Shown: positions 5,654 to 11,981 of the stretch, one piece after another
Position numbering within the stretch: the first letter of the stretch is position 1
How the letters are laid out: each line of letters begins with the position of its first letter
Source: an uncultured Bacteroidales bacterium
Lineage (GTDB): Bacteria > Bacteroidota > Bacteroidia > Bacteroidales > UBA932
Assembly: GCA_900544815.1 (NCBI GenBank)
Contig: UQWT01000061.1
Coordinates: 1 to 11,982 of the forward strand
DNA length: 11,982 bases
Direction: 5' to 3'
The notes under the pieces: model-generated
What the model was told of the DNA's origin: nothing
Seen by the model: the letters and a program-made list of their open reading frames with translations, nothing else
Database searches by the model: none
Translations under genes and position numbers: made by a program

Positions 5654-6616
5654 ATGGCAAAAGACTTATTCAACAGGTATATCTGGTTGGCAGATACAAT
5701 ATACAGGGCAGGTAAGATCACTTTTGAGGAGATTACAGAAAAATGGAACAAAAGTGCTCTTAATAGTGGCGAGGAGCTTACCTTAAGAACGTTCCATAAC
5801 CACAGGAATGCCGTTGAAACACTGTTCGATATTGATATTGAGTGTACAAAGTCCGGTGGATATTATTATTACATTAAAAACTCCGACGATTTGGAGAATA
5901 GCGGTGTAAAACAGTGGATGCTAAGCAGTCTTACAGTTAGAAACCTCATAAATGAGAGTGCTGGTCTTAAAGACAGAATTCTATTTGAGGAGATGCCGTC
6001 CGGGAAGGAGTATTTGTCTCCCATAATAGAGGCGATGAAGGAGAATATAGTATTGGACGTGCATTACCAAAGCTTTAAGGCAGATGAGCCAAAATCTTAT
6101 ATCATAGAACCTTACTGCGTTAAGATATTCAAGCAAAGATGGTATCTTATTGGCCGTGATGTGGCAAAGAATCAGGTTCATATTTACGGTTTGGACAGGA
6201 TTCATAAGATTAACTATACAAAACTCAAATTCAAGTATCCGCCAAGGTTCAACCCTAAGGAGTTTTTTGATACATGCTTTGGAATTACGGTTGAAGACGG
6301 CTTGCGTGCCAATATTATTCAGCTTAAAGTGGATGCAATGGAGGCCAAATATTTTAGGGCATTACCTTTGCATCATTCCCAGAAGGAGATTCAGACTACA
6401 GATGAGTATTCTGTATTTGAGTATCTTATTAAGCCAACATACGACTTTATTCAGGAGATCCTATCTCATGCAGATAAGGTAGAGGTCCTCTCCCCTTCCT
6501 TTGTACGTGATGTTGTTGCGGCATACGCCGGAAGGATGGCAGATCTGTATTTTGACTCTTACGATGAGGATGAGGCAGACACAGAGGAACAGACTCAGGA
6601 TGATTCCGATATGTAG
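5654..6616 (+). CDS. WYL-domain transcriptional regulator
   Basis: The 320-residue cytoplasmic regulator has an N-terminal winged-helix-like DNA-binding part (residues about 3-75: FNRYIWLADTIYRAGKITFE, then TLRTFHNHRNAVETLF). A WYL domain follows at about 125-195, with VLDVHYQSF, IIEPYCVKIFKQRWYLIGRD (W163, Y164, L165) and VHIYGLDRI. A C-terminal extension (WCX-like, about 215-295) reaches SPSFVRDVVAAYAGRMADLY. WYL proteins bind small ligands or nucleic acids and often control DNA-damage or defence genes; the ligand and targets cannot be read here. The tail after residue 300 is strongly acidic (DSYDEDEADTEEQ). The gene stands alone with its own promoter-like element and no defence genes around it, so a defence role is not supported. 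asnA has its own promoter downstream. Confidence 0.9.
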   Translation: MAKDLFNRYIWLADTIYRAGKITFEEITEKWNKSALNSGEELTLRTFHNHRNAVETLFDIDIECTKSGGYYYYIKNSDDLENSGVKQWMLSSLTVRNLINESAGLKDRILFEEMPSGKEYLSPIIEAMKENIVLDVHYQSFKADEPKSYIIEPYCVKIFKQRWYLIGRDVAKNQVHIYGLDRIHKINYTKLKFKYPPRFNPKEFFDTCFGITVEDGLRANIIQLKVDAMEAKYFRALPLHHSQKEIQTTDEYSVFEYLIKPTYDFIQEILSHADKVEVLSPSFVRDVVAAYAGRMADLYFDSYDEDEADTEEQTQDDSDM

Positions 6617-6678
6617 TAGATTATGTTAAGTTAAGATTAAAAACTGCGACAAGCTATTTAGGAATTTAAAAGTTTATG

Positions 6679-6686
6679 TAGCTTTG
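6679..6686 (+). promoter_or_regulatory. Promoter -7 element of the asnA leader transcript
   Basis: TAGCTTTG is an exact TAnnTTTG match. TTTA at 6657-6660, 18 bp upstream, is one mismatch from the -33 TTTG. The implied start near 6693 lies about 15 nt before the leader-peptide ATG (6708), which fits a dedicated attenuated transcript independent of the WYL gene. Confidence 0.6.
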
Positions 6687-6707
6687 TTGCAGAAAAAATG
6701 ATATTTG

Positions 6708-6782
6708 ATGATAGTGAGAAACATTAATAATAATTTCTTTAATTGTAATTGTCATAGATTACAACGGGAGGGTTATTGTTAA
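6708..6782 (+). CDS. Asn-rich leader peptide of the asnA attenuator (24 aa)
   Basis: ATG at 6708, TAA at 6780-6782. The peptide begins MIVRNINNNFFNCNC and ends HRLQREGYC. Six of its 24 residues are Asn (codons at 6720, 6726, 6729, 6732, 6741 and 6747), including three in a row. It lies between a promoter-like element and an intrinsic terminator, immediately upstream of the asparagine synthetase gene, which is the design of a leader peptide that senses charged tRNA. The last codons overlap the antiterminator arm (6765-6772). A ribosome at the stop codon would mask that arm, while one held at the Asn codons would leave it free. A second ATG at 6698 opens a 9-codon frame without Asn and is not favoured. 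Confidence 0.75.
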   Translation: MIVRNINNNFFNCNCHRLQREGYC

Positions 6783-6823
6783 GATTTAAGTACAAAAACA
6801 ACAATCATATATGAGCCTTCCCG
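6765..6823 (+). promoter_or_regulatory. Antiterminator of the asnA attenuator
   Basis: CGGGAGGG (6765-6772) pairs with CCTTCCCG (6816-6823) over 8 bp with one G-U, extended by U6774-A6814 and an internal helix of ATTGTT (6775-6780) with AACAAT (6800-6805). The 3' arm of this helix is the 5' arm of the terminator, so the two folds exclude each other. Confidence 0.7.
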
Positions 6824-6840
6824 CTGGGAGGGCTTTTTTT
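6814..6840 (+). terminator. Intrinsic terminator in the asnA leader
   Basis: A 9-bp stem (6814-6822 with 6826-6834, core GCCTTCCC/GGGAGGGC, one G-U) has a 3-nt loop, followed by T7 (6834-6840). It ends 21 bp before the asnA ATG. That position is wrong for ending the upstream WYL transcript 200 bp earlier and right for an attenuator. Confidence 0.85.
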
Positions 6841-6861
6841 ATGTACCAAATATAATTTATC

Positions 6862-7914
6862 ATGGAAAGCGTTATTATTCCAAAAGACTACAACAGTAAA
6901 TTAGATGTCTGGCAAACAGAGCATGCAATTAAATTTGTAAAGGATTCATTTCAACTCGAGCTATCGGCTGCATTACATTTAAGACGAATAACAGCTCCAC
7001 TTGCCGTAATGAGCGGTAAAGGGTTAAATGACAACCTTAATGGAACGGAGCCGCCCGTATCATTTAAATTATGCAACTTTCCAAAAAATGAAACACAACT
7101 GCAACAGGCCGAAATAGTGCAATCTTTGGCTAAATGGAAAAGATATGCATTATGGAGACATCATATTACGCCAGGTTTAGGCATATACACAGATATGAAT
7201 GCCCTAAGGCCTAATGAGATAACAGATAACATTCATTCGATTTATGTAGATCAGTGGGATTGGGAAAAAGTAATACAATCACAAGAAAGAACTACTGCAT
7301 ACCTGTATAAAACAGTAAAAGAGATATACCATGCCATAAAAAGAACAGAATTTTTATTAAGCGAACAGTTTCCTGTTTTAACTCCTTTTCTTCCCGACAA
7401 TATATTCTTTATTCATTCAGAAGAGCTTAGAAAGATCTATCCGGATATCAGCCCAAAGGAGAGAGAAAGAGTTATAGCAAAAGAATATGGGGCTGTTTTC
7501 ATACGAGGCATTGGCGGGGAACTTTCCGACGGCTCTGTACACGATGACAGATCTCCGGATTATGATGATTGGTCAACTCCTACAGACGATGGGTATAACG
7601 GCCTTAACGGGGATATTATTGTATGGAATCCTGTATTGGAAGATTCATTTGAAATTTCATCTATGGGTATAAGGGTCTCCCCTAGTTCATTGGAAAAACA
7701 GTTGAAGATAAAATGTGCCGAAGAGAGGAAAAAATTGTATTTTCATAAACTATTGTTAGATGGTAAATTGCCGCAAACTATAGGTGGAGGTATAGGTCAG
7801 TCCAGGCTCTGTATGTTGCTTTTACACAAATATCATATAGGTGAGGTACAAGCAGGTATATGGCCCGATGATATGATAGAAGCATATGAAAAACGTGGTA
7901 TTTTTACCGTGTGA
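6862..7914 (+). CDS. asnA: Aspartate-ammonia ligase (ammonia-dependent asparagine synthetase)
   Basis: The 350-residue cytoplasmic class II synthetase-like enzyme makes asparagine from aspartate, ammonia and ATP, releasing AMP and pyrophosphate. Conserved blocks visible in order are EHAIKFVKDSFQLELS, LNDNLNGTEPPVSF (55-68), QSLAKWKRYAL (87-97), GIYTDMNALRPNE (107-119), SIYVDQWDWEKV (126-137), LPDNIFFIHSEEL, AKEYGAVFIRGIGGELSDG (206-224), HDDRSPDYDDWSTP, GLNGDIIVWNPVLEDSFEIS (247-266), SSMGIRV and GGGIGQSRLCMLLL (308-321). These align throughout with E. coli AsnA (330 aa), and nothing is missing. The start at 6862 places the first conserved helix at residue 19 and lies just after the attenuator terminator. 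Regulation by asparaginyl-tRNA supply through the leader at 6693-6840 is inferred. A copy of the dispersed word (7390-7400) falls in the FLPDN codons. Confidence 0.97.
   Translation: MESVIIPKDYNSKLDVWQTEHAIKFVKDSFQLELSAALHLRRITAPLAVMSGKGLNDNLNGTEPPVSFKLCNFPKNETQLQQAEIVQSLAKWKRYALWRHHITPGLGIYTDMNALRPNEITDNIHSIYVDQWDWEKVIQSQERTTAYLYKTVKEIYHAIKRTEFLLSEQFPVLTPFLPDNIFFIHSEELRKIYPDISPKERERVIAKEYGAVFIRGIGGELSDGSVHDDRSPDYDDWSTPTDDGYNGLNGDIIVWNPVLEDSFEISSMGIRVSPSSLEKQLKIKCAEERKKLYFHKLLLDGKLPQTIGGGIGQSRLCMLLLHKYHIGEVQAGIWPDDMIEAYEKRGIFTV
7390..7400 (+). repeat. Dispersed word CTTCCCGACAA, copy 4 (inside asnA)
   Basis: Exact 11-mer in frame CTT-CCC-GAC-AA (Leu-Pro-Asp-Asn). The protein motif is conserved in the family, but the codon choice is what creates the word. 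Confidence 0.7.
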
Positions 7915-7927
7915 ATGTAATTATATC

Positions 7928-7935
7928 TATTTTTG
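7928..7935 (+). promoter_or_regulatory. Probable -7 element for rlmD
   Basis: TATTTTTG is an exact TAnnTTTG match, with a T-rich stretch (7901-7905) about 22 bp upstream as a weak -33. If used, it gives rlmD a leader of about 175 nt containing the nested inverted repeat at 7949-8075. Confidence 0.4.
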
Positions 7936-7948
7936 CAAAAAAGAACGT

Positions 7949-8075
7949 CTATAGTTTACCGGCAACCATAGAACTTTTTCTGCAAGCTAACTATTATTTA
8001 TACCCATTGGCAATAAACTTATTTTAAAATGTTGGCGTTAGCTTGCTCTTTTAAGGTATGCAGTGTAAACTATAG
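7949..8075 (+). repeat. Nested inverted repeat in the asnA-rlmD gap
   Basis: Outer arms CTATAGTTTAC (7949-7959) and GTAAACTATAG (8065-8075) are perfect over 11 bp. Inner arms GCAAGCTAAC (7982-7991) and GTTAGCTTGC (8037-8046) are perfect over 10 bp. The 127-bp unit is flanked by GTC (7947-7949) and GTC (8075-8077) if the arm is read as TATAGTTTAC. It could be a structured 5' leader of rlmD or a tiny MITE-like insertion. No T-tract follows, so it is not a simple terminator. Confidence 0.6.
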
Positions 8076-8116
8076 TCTATAAACTATAAACTAAACATAG
8101 GACTGTTAACAAAAAA

Positions 8117-9523
8117 ATGAGAAAGAAAAAAGAACCTGTTATCTTACAGAATATAGAGATAGAGAGTATTGCTGCAGAGGGAAATGCACTTGCACATATG
8201 GAGGGCAAGGTATTGTTTGTACCATGGTGCATACCCGGGGATATTGTTGATGTGAGAGTTACAAAAAAGAAATCTGCATATATGGAGGGGGTAATGCAGA
8301 GAATTGTTACCCCGTCTCCGTTAAGATTGGAGCCTTTTTGTGAGCATTATACTGTTTGTGGCGGATGTAAATGGCAACCACTCCCCTATGATTTGCAGCT
8401 TAAATACAAACAACAGCAGGTTGAGGACCAACTCAAAAGGATTGGCAAGCTTGTTCTTCCGCCTATAGAACCTATTTTGGGTTCTGAAAAGACGGTTGAG
8501 TATCGCAACAAATTGGAGTTTACCTTCTCCAACAAACGTTGGATTCTAAGTGGTGAGGGTGCAGAGGGGCTTTCGGATGTGGAAAAGTTGGGGTTAGGGT
8601 TTCATATATCCGGATTTTTCGACAAGGTCTTAGATATAAAAAAATGTCATCTGCAGGCATCTCCATCTAATGAAATAAGACTGTGGATAAAACAGTATGC
8701 GATTGATAATGGTTTAAGTTTCTTTGATTTAAGGGAACAGACAGGACTCCTCAGAAATCTTGTTATCAGAACAGCCTCCACCTGTGAAGTTATGGTAATA
8801 GTTGTTTTTGCATGTGAAAGCGAGCATATAACTGAGGTGATGGAGGAGTTGAAGAATGCTTTTCCTCAGATTAATTCTCTGTATTACATTGTTAACACAA
8901 AACGCAACGATTCCATATCTGACCAGACCCCTATCCTATTCAGCGGCTCAGATGCAATCTATGAGCAGATGGAGGATTTAAAGTTTAAAATTGGTCCAAA
9001 ATCGTTCTACCAAACAAACTCACTGCAGGCTTACAGACTTTATTCTGTTGTAAGGGAGTTTGCAGATCTTAAAGGTAATGAAATAGTTTATGATCTATAT
9101 ACCGGAACAGGTACTATTGGTTTATTCTTAAGTAACAATGCAGCTAAAGTTGTTGGCATAGAGTATGTTCCTGAGGCTATTGAGGATGCAAAGGTAAATG
9201 CTTCCAATAACGGACGCGCCAATGCTTTCTTCTTTGCAGGGGATATGAAGGATATGTTAACAGGAGATTTCATAAATGAGAACGGTAAGCCGGATGTTGT
9301 TATATTGGATCCTCCTCGCGCCGGTATTCATCCATCTGTTGCAGAGGTGCTTCTGCAGGCACAGGCTCCTCGTATGGTTTATGTAAGTTGCAATCCTGCA
9401 ACTCAGGCTCGCGATCTTGCTTTGTTGCAGGAGAAATATGAGATAACCCGCGTGAGGCCTGTAGATATGTTTCCGCATACGCATCATGTAGAGAATGTTG
9501 TGGCGCTGAAACTTAGAGGATAA
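8117..9523 (+). CDS. rlmD: 23S rRNA (uracil-C5)-methyltransferase, RlmD/RumA family
   Basis: The 468-residue SAM-dependent enzyme methylates a uridine in 23S rRNA (position 1939 for E. coli RlmD). It opens with a TRAM RNA-binding domain (about 10-66). The iron-sulfur cysteines are C75, C81 and C84 (CEHYTVCGGC) and C177 (KKCHLQ). The Rossmann methyltransferase domain has YDLYTGTGTIGLFLS (325-339, SAM loop), VILDPPRAGIHPS (395-407), the catalytic cysteine C425 in VYVSCNPATQARDL, and the general-base region HTHHVENVVAL with E459. All key residues are present. The family also contains RlmC/RlmCD, so the exact target uridine is inferred. The ATG at 8117 follows AACAAAAAA without a Shine-Dalgarno sequence, as is usual in this phylum. 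Confidence 0.93.
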   Translation: MRKKKEPVILQNIEIESIAAEGNALAHMEGKVLFVPWCIPGDIVDVRVTKKKSAYMEGVMQRIVTPSPLRLEPFCEHYTVCGGCKWQPLPYDLQLKYKQQQVEDQLKRIGKLVLPPIEPILGSEKTVEYRNKLEFTFSNKRWILSGEGAEGLSDVEKLGLGFHISGFFDKVLDIKKCHLQASPSNEIRLWIKQYAIDNGLSFFDLREQTGLLRNLVIRTASTCEVMVIVVFACESEHITEVMEELKNAFPQINSLYYIVNTKRNDSISDQTPILFSGSDAIYEQMEDLKFKIGPKSFYQTNSLQAYRLYSVVREFADLKGNEIVYDLYTGTGTIGLFLSNNAAKVVGIEYVPEAIEDAKVNASNNGRANAFFFAGDMKDMLTGDFINENGKPDVVILDPPRAGIHPSVAEVLLQAQAPRMVYVSCNPATQARDLALLQEKYEITRVRPVDMFPHTHHVENVVALKLRG

Positions 9524-9530
9524 TTTTATA

Positions 9531-9539
9531 CCCCCCCCC
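9531..9539 (+). repeat. C9 homopolymer tract
   Basis: Nine consecutive cytosines in the AT-rich gap, 8 nt after the rlmD stop and about 130 bp before the barrel pseudogene start. A tract of this length can slip in replication and is also prone to sequencing error. Confidence 0.8.
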
Positions 9540-9551
9540 AAAGCGGATAAT

Positions 9552-9562
9552 TTGTCGGGAAG
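9552..9562 (-). repeat. Dispersed word CTTCCCGACAA, copy 5 (intergenic)
   Basis: Exact 11-mer on the minus strand in the rlmD-pseudogene gap. With flanks it reads TTTTCTTCCCGACAAAT, sharing TTTTCTTCCCGACAA with copy 4. Confidence 0.75.
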
Positions 9563-9667
9563 AAAATAACATTTATGCCTTTCGTGCAATATTTTCATTT
9601 TTATGGTATTTAATATACAGAACCAATAAATATTAATGCTCCGGTTTTAGTATATAAATATTTAATT

Positions 9668-10215
9668 ATGAAAAGATTGCTGCTGTTTATACTAATGTTT
9701 GCCGGCTTACAGACCTTTTCCGGAAGTTTGTATGCCAATCACCCAGACAGTTTGCAAGTTTCCCAACAAAACGTTAAGGTACGGGATTGCAAAGTCCGCT
9801 ATCAGGGCGAGGTTGCATACGAGTTTAACCAACTATTTGATGATCTTGCACTTGGTATGGCCGGATTTACAACCACCCATGGGGTAAGAATAAAAGAAAA
9901 ACTTTTTGTTGGTGTGGGTACGGGTATCTTCTCTTTCTTTGATATGGGCTTATGATACCGTACTATGTTGTAGTGGTGCCTGTATATACAACTATAAAAG
10001 GATATTACCCCATTGGAAAAAAGGTAAAATGGTTTACATCATTAGATGTTGGAACCCATATCGGACCAATGATGGCATATATTTATCCTCGAATATGTAT
10101 CAGTTTTTTACATAGCTGTCATTGCCGGTTAAATATTTCAACAGGCTGTCATTTAGCATTTACAGATTTTAAAGATTCCTCCGGTATAGGGCTTAAATTA
10201 TCATACAGTTGGTAA
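9668..10215 (+). pseudogene. Small outer-membrane beta-barrel protein, frameshifted
   Basis: The ATG at 9668 begins a clear signal peptide (MKRLLLFILMFAGLQTFSG, ending SLYA), then CKVRYQGEVAYEF and TTTHGVRIKEKLFVGVGTGIFSFF, phrases typical of short Bacteroidales outer-membrane barrels. The frame closes with TGA at 9953-9955. The barrel-like sequence continues in another frame from about 9943 (IPYYVVVVPVYTTIKGYYP, then VKWFTSLDVGTHIG). It ends at 10215 with HCRLNISTGCHLAF and a final SGIGLKLSYSW carrying the C-terminal aromatic residue usual for barrels. Between about 10068 and 10110 a third frame gives the more barrel-like NDGIYLSSNMYQFF, so at least one and perhaps three shifts are present. 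Reassembled length would be about 180 residues. A sequencing error cannot be excluded for a single shift. Confidence 0.7.
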
Positions 10216-10221
10216 CGGTAA

Positions 10222-10259
10222 CGGAAAGAGTGCTTTAATAGTTGTTACCACTGTTTCCG
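10222..10259 (+). repeat. Imperfect hairpin after the barrel pseudogene
   Basis: CGGAAAGAGTG (10222-10232) and CACTGTTTCCG (10249-10259) pair over 11 positions with one G-G mismatch and a 16-nt loop. It begins 7 bp after the pseudogene stop. There is no T-tract after it, so it is at best a weak or relic terminator. The rest of the gap to mnmE (10260-10417) shows nothing I can name. Confidence 0.35.
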
Positions 10260-10417
10260 CTTGCGTCCTACTGCTTAACCTTACGTGCAGAGTACCTTAC
10301 TTTAGCGTAGTATTCGTTAAAATATCAGTTAAAAAGCTGCGTATTATCCGTAAGACTCCTATTCATGGTTGGCAAAGATGTGAATTAATTACTAATTTTA
10401 CATCGTTTTTTAATGTT

Positions 10418-11842
10418 ATGGTCATGAATTACATTAACGACACTATTTGTGCACTTGCAACCCCTCAAGGAAGTGGGGCTATTGGCATCATAAGACTTAG
10501 CGGCATTGGTTCCATTGAGATTGTAGATAAGTTCTTTTCTGCTTCAAACGGTAGCAAAATGGCTGATATAGAATCCAATAAGATGGTTTTTGGTACTTTT
10601 TCATCTAATGGTAAACTGTTAGATGAGTGCATGGTGGCTGTTTTTAGGGCGCCGCACTCCTATACGGGTGAAACATGTGCAGAGATCTATTGTCACGGTT
10701 CTTCTTATATTCTTGGCGAGGTGCTAAAGGCTTTGCTTGCAGGTGGTGCGCGTATGGCCGAACCAGGAGAGTTCTCCAAAAGAGCATTTCTTAACGGTAA
10801 GATGGATTTAGCTCAAGCCGAGGCTGTTGCAGATCTTATTGCCAGTGAGACAGAAGCTGCCCACAATGTGGCAATGCAGCAGATGAGAGGCAGTTTTTCC
10901 AATGAGCTTAAGGAGATGCGTGAGCAGCTTCTACATTTGGTTTCTCTTATGGAGCTTGAACTGGATTTTTCTGAGGAGGATGTGGAGTTTGCAGACCGTT
11001 CAGATCTGAAATTGCTTGTGGCTAAGGTTCTCGACAAGGTGAGCACTTTGGCAGAATCTTTCTCTTTGGGAAATGTAATTAAGAACGGAGTCCCTGTGGC
11101 CATCATAGGTGCAACCAATACCGGAAAGAGCACGTTGTTGAACACTTTGCTTGGCGAAGAGAAAGCCATTGTCTCAAACATCCACGGCACCACTCGCGAT
11201 GTTGTTGAGGATACAATGAATCTTAACGGCATAACATTCAGATTTACAGATACTGCCGGAATAAGAGAGACCAAAGAAACCATTGAGATGATTGGCATTG
11301 AGCGAACCTATATGAAGCTCAAACAGGCCTCAATAATAATTATGGTATTAGACGCTTCCCGACAAGAATTCTTTGATGATTCGCTTGTGAATCTTACTTC
11401 GCGCATGAACGTTGGAAAACAGCAGCTGATAATTGCTCTCAACAAGTCCGATATGTTTGGAGAGGGGGCTATTGATGTTATGGTAGAACAGATTAAAAGG
11501 CTCAGCTCAGATCTTGGGCTCTCCCCTATTGCCGTGCTGCCTATCTCAGCCAAGAACGGAGTTGGGATTGACGAACTTAAATCACTGCTTGTCTCAACCC
11601 AAAGTTCTCGTACCGTTGACCAGAACACCACTTTGGTAACCAACCTGCGTCACTACGAAGCCCTGTTAGATGCGCAACGCGCCTTGGATCGCGTTGAGGA
11701 CGGCCTTAACGCCGGCACCCCTACCGACCTCGTCTCACAAGATATCCGCGAAGCCCTCTACCACCTTGGCTCCATCATTGGCGAAATCAACACCGACGAA
11801 ATCCTTGGCAACATCTTCAGCAAGTTTTGCATCGGCAAGTAG
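10418..11842 (+). CDS. mnmE: tRNA uridine-5-carboxymethylaminomethyl(34) synthesis GTPase MnmE
   Basis: The 474-residue potassium-activated GTPase works with MnmG to install the carboxymethylaminomethyl group on the wobble uridine of tRNAs in the cytoplasm. The N-terminal folate-binding domain shows DTICALATPQGSGAIGIIRLSG and YTGETCAEIYCHGS. The helical domain contains FLNGKMDLAQAEAVADLI. The inserted G domain has G1 GATNTGKST (231-239), G2 HGTTRD (256-261), G3 DTAG (278-281) and G4 NKSD (342-345). The end is the diagnostic FCIGK, whose cysteine (C471) is the conserved one. Length is normal. Two starts are possible, ATG 10418 and ATG 10424; the latter (MNYINDTICAL) resembles related proteins better. 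I see no strong promoter in the gap upstream. Confidence 0.96.
   Translation: MVMNYINDTICALATPQGSGAIGIIRLSGIGSIEIVDKFFSASNGSKMADIESNKMVFGTFSSNGKLLDECMVAVFRAPHSYTGETCAEIYCHGSSYILGEVLKALLAGGARMAEPGEFSKRAFLNGKMDLAQAEAVADLIASETEAAHNVAMQQMRGSFSNELKEMREQLLHLVSLMELELDFSEEDVEFADRSDLKLLVAKVLDKVSTLAESFSLGNVIKNGVPVAIIGATNTGKSTLLNTLLGEEKAIVSNIHGTTRDVVEDTMNLNGITFRFTDTAGIRETKETIEMIGIERTYMKLKQASIIIMVLDASRQEFFDDSLVNLTSRMNVGKQQLIIALNKSDMFGEGAIDVMVEQIKRLSSDLGLSPIAVLPISAKNGVGIDELKSLLVSTQSSRTVDQNTTLVTNLRHYEALLDAQRALDRVEDGLNAGTPTDLVSQDIREALYHLGSIIGEINTDEILGNIFSKFCIGK
11355..11365 (+). repeat. Dispersed word CTTCCCGACAA, copy 6 (inside mnmE)
   Basis: Exact 11-mer in frame gCT-TCC-CGA-CAA (Ala-Ser-Arg-Gln), a different frame from copy 4 and a different strand relation from copy 1. 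Confidence 0.75.
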
Positions 11843-11884
11843 GATATAGTAATCAACTGCAACAAATTAGAACCAACTATAATG

Positions 11885-11910
11885 AAGTCGCTGATTTTCA
11901 GCGACTTTTT
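11885..11910 (+). terminator. Intrinsic terminator after mnmE
   Basis: A perfect 10-bp stem, AAGTCGCTGA (11885-11894) and TCAGCGACTT (11898-11907), has a TTT loop and runs straight into further T residues (to 11910), 42 bp after the mnmE stop. On the minus strand the mirrored A-run also gives a T-tract, so it could work in both directions. Confidence 0.9.
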
Positions 11911-11961
11911 ATTTGCCAAAAATCCAGCTATAAACAGTTGGATACTGTTGTTCACCATATT

Positions 11962-11981
11962 TTTCTACCGTATTTCTACCG
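11962..11981 (+). repeat. Short tandem direct repeat TTTCTACCG
   Basis: TTTCTACCG occurs at 11962-11970 and 11973-11981, an 11-bp period cut by the window edge. Its continuation and meaning cannot be judged. Confidence 0.4.

Noticed and set aside
5654..6616. WYL protein as part of a phage-defence island
   Set aside because: WYL regulators often accompany defence systems, but all neighbours here are housekeeping genes and no defence effector is visible.
6776..6814. Alternative Asn-sensing leader using the AAC-AAC-AAT run at 6797-6805 with a TTG start after GGGAGGG
   Set aside because: It has no ATG and an upstream in-frame stop at 6755. The ATG-initiated 6708 ORF has six Asn codons placed correctly relative to the antiterminator, and the AAC-AAC-AAT run is better explained as the pairing partner of ATTGTT.
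6814..6840. Simple terminator of the WYL gene
   Set aside because: It lies about 200 bp after the WYL stop, downstream of a separate promoter element and leader ORF, and its 5' arm has a competing partner. Attenuation fits better.
7931..7940. Palindrome TTTTGCAAAA as a terminator for asnA
   Set aside because: It is a 5-bp AT-rich stem without a loop or T-tract, and it overlaps the probable rlmD promoter element.
10813..11298. Minus-strand ORF of 161 codons inside mnmE
   Set aside because: It is a serine-rich, low-complexity translation antisense to the conserved MnmE helical and G domains, explained by codon bias of the sense strand.
11758..11958. Minus-strand ORF of 66 codons overlapping the mnmE end
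   Set aside because: It is antisense to the conserved C-terminal MnmE codons and crosses the terminator, so it is a shadow frame.
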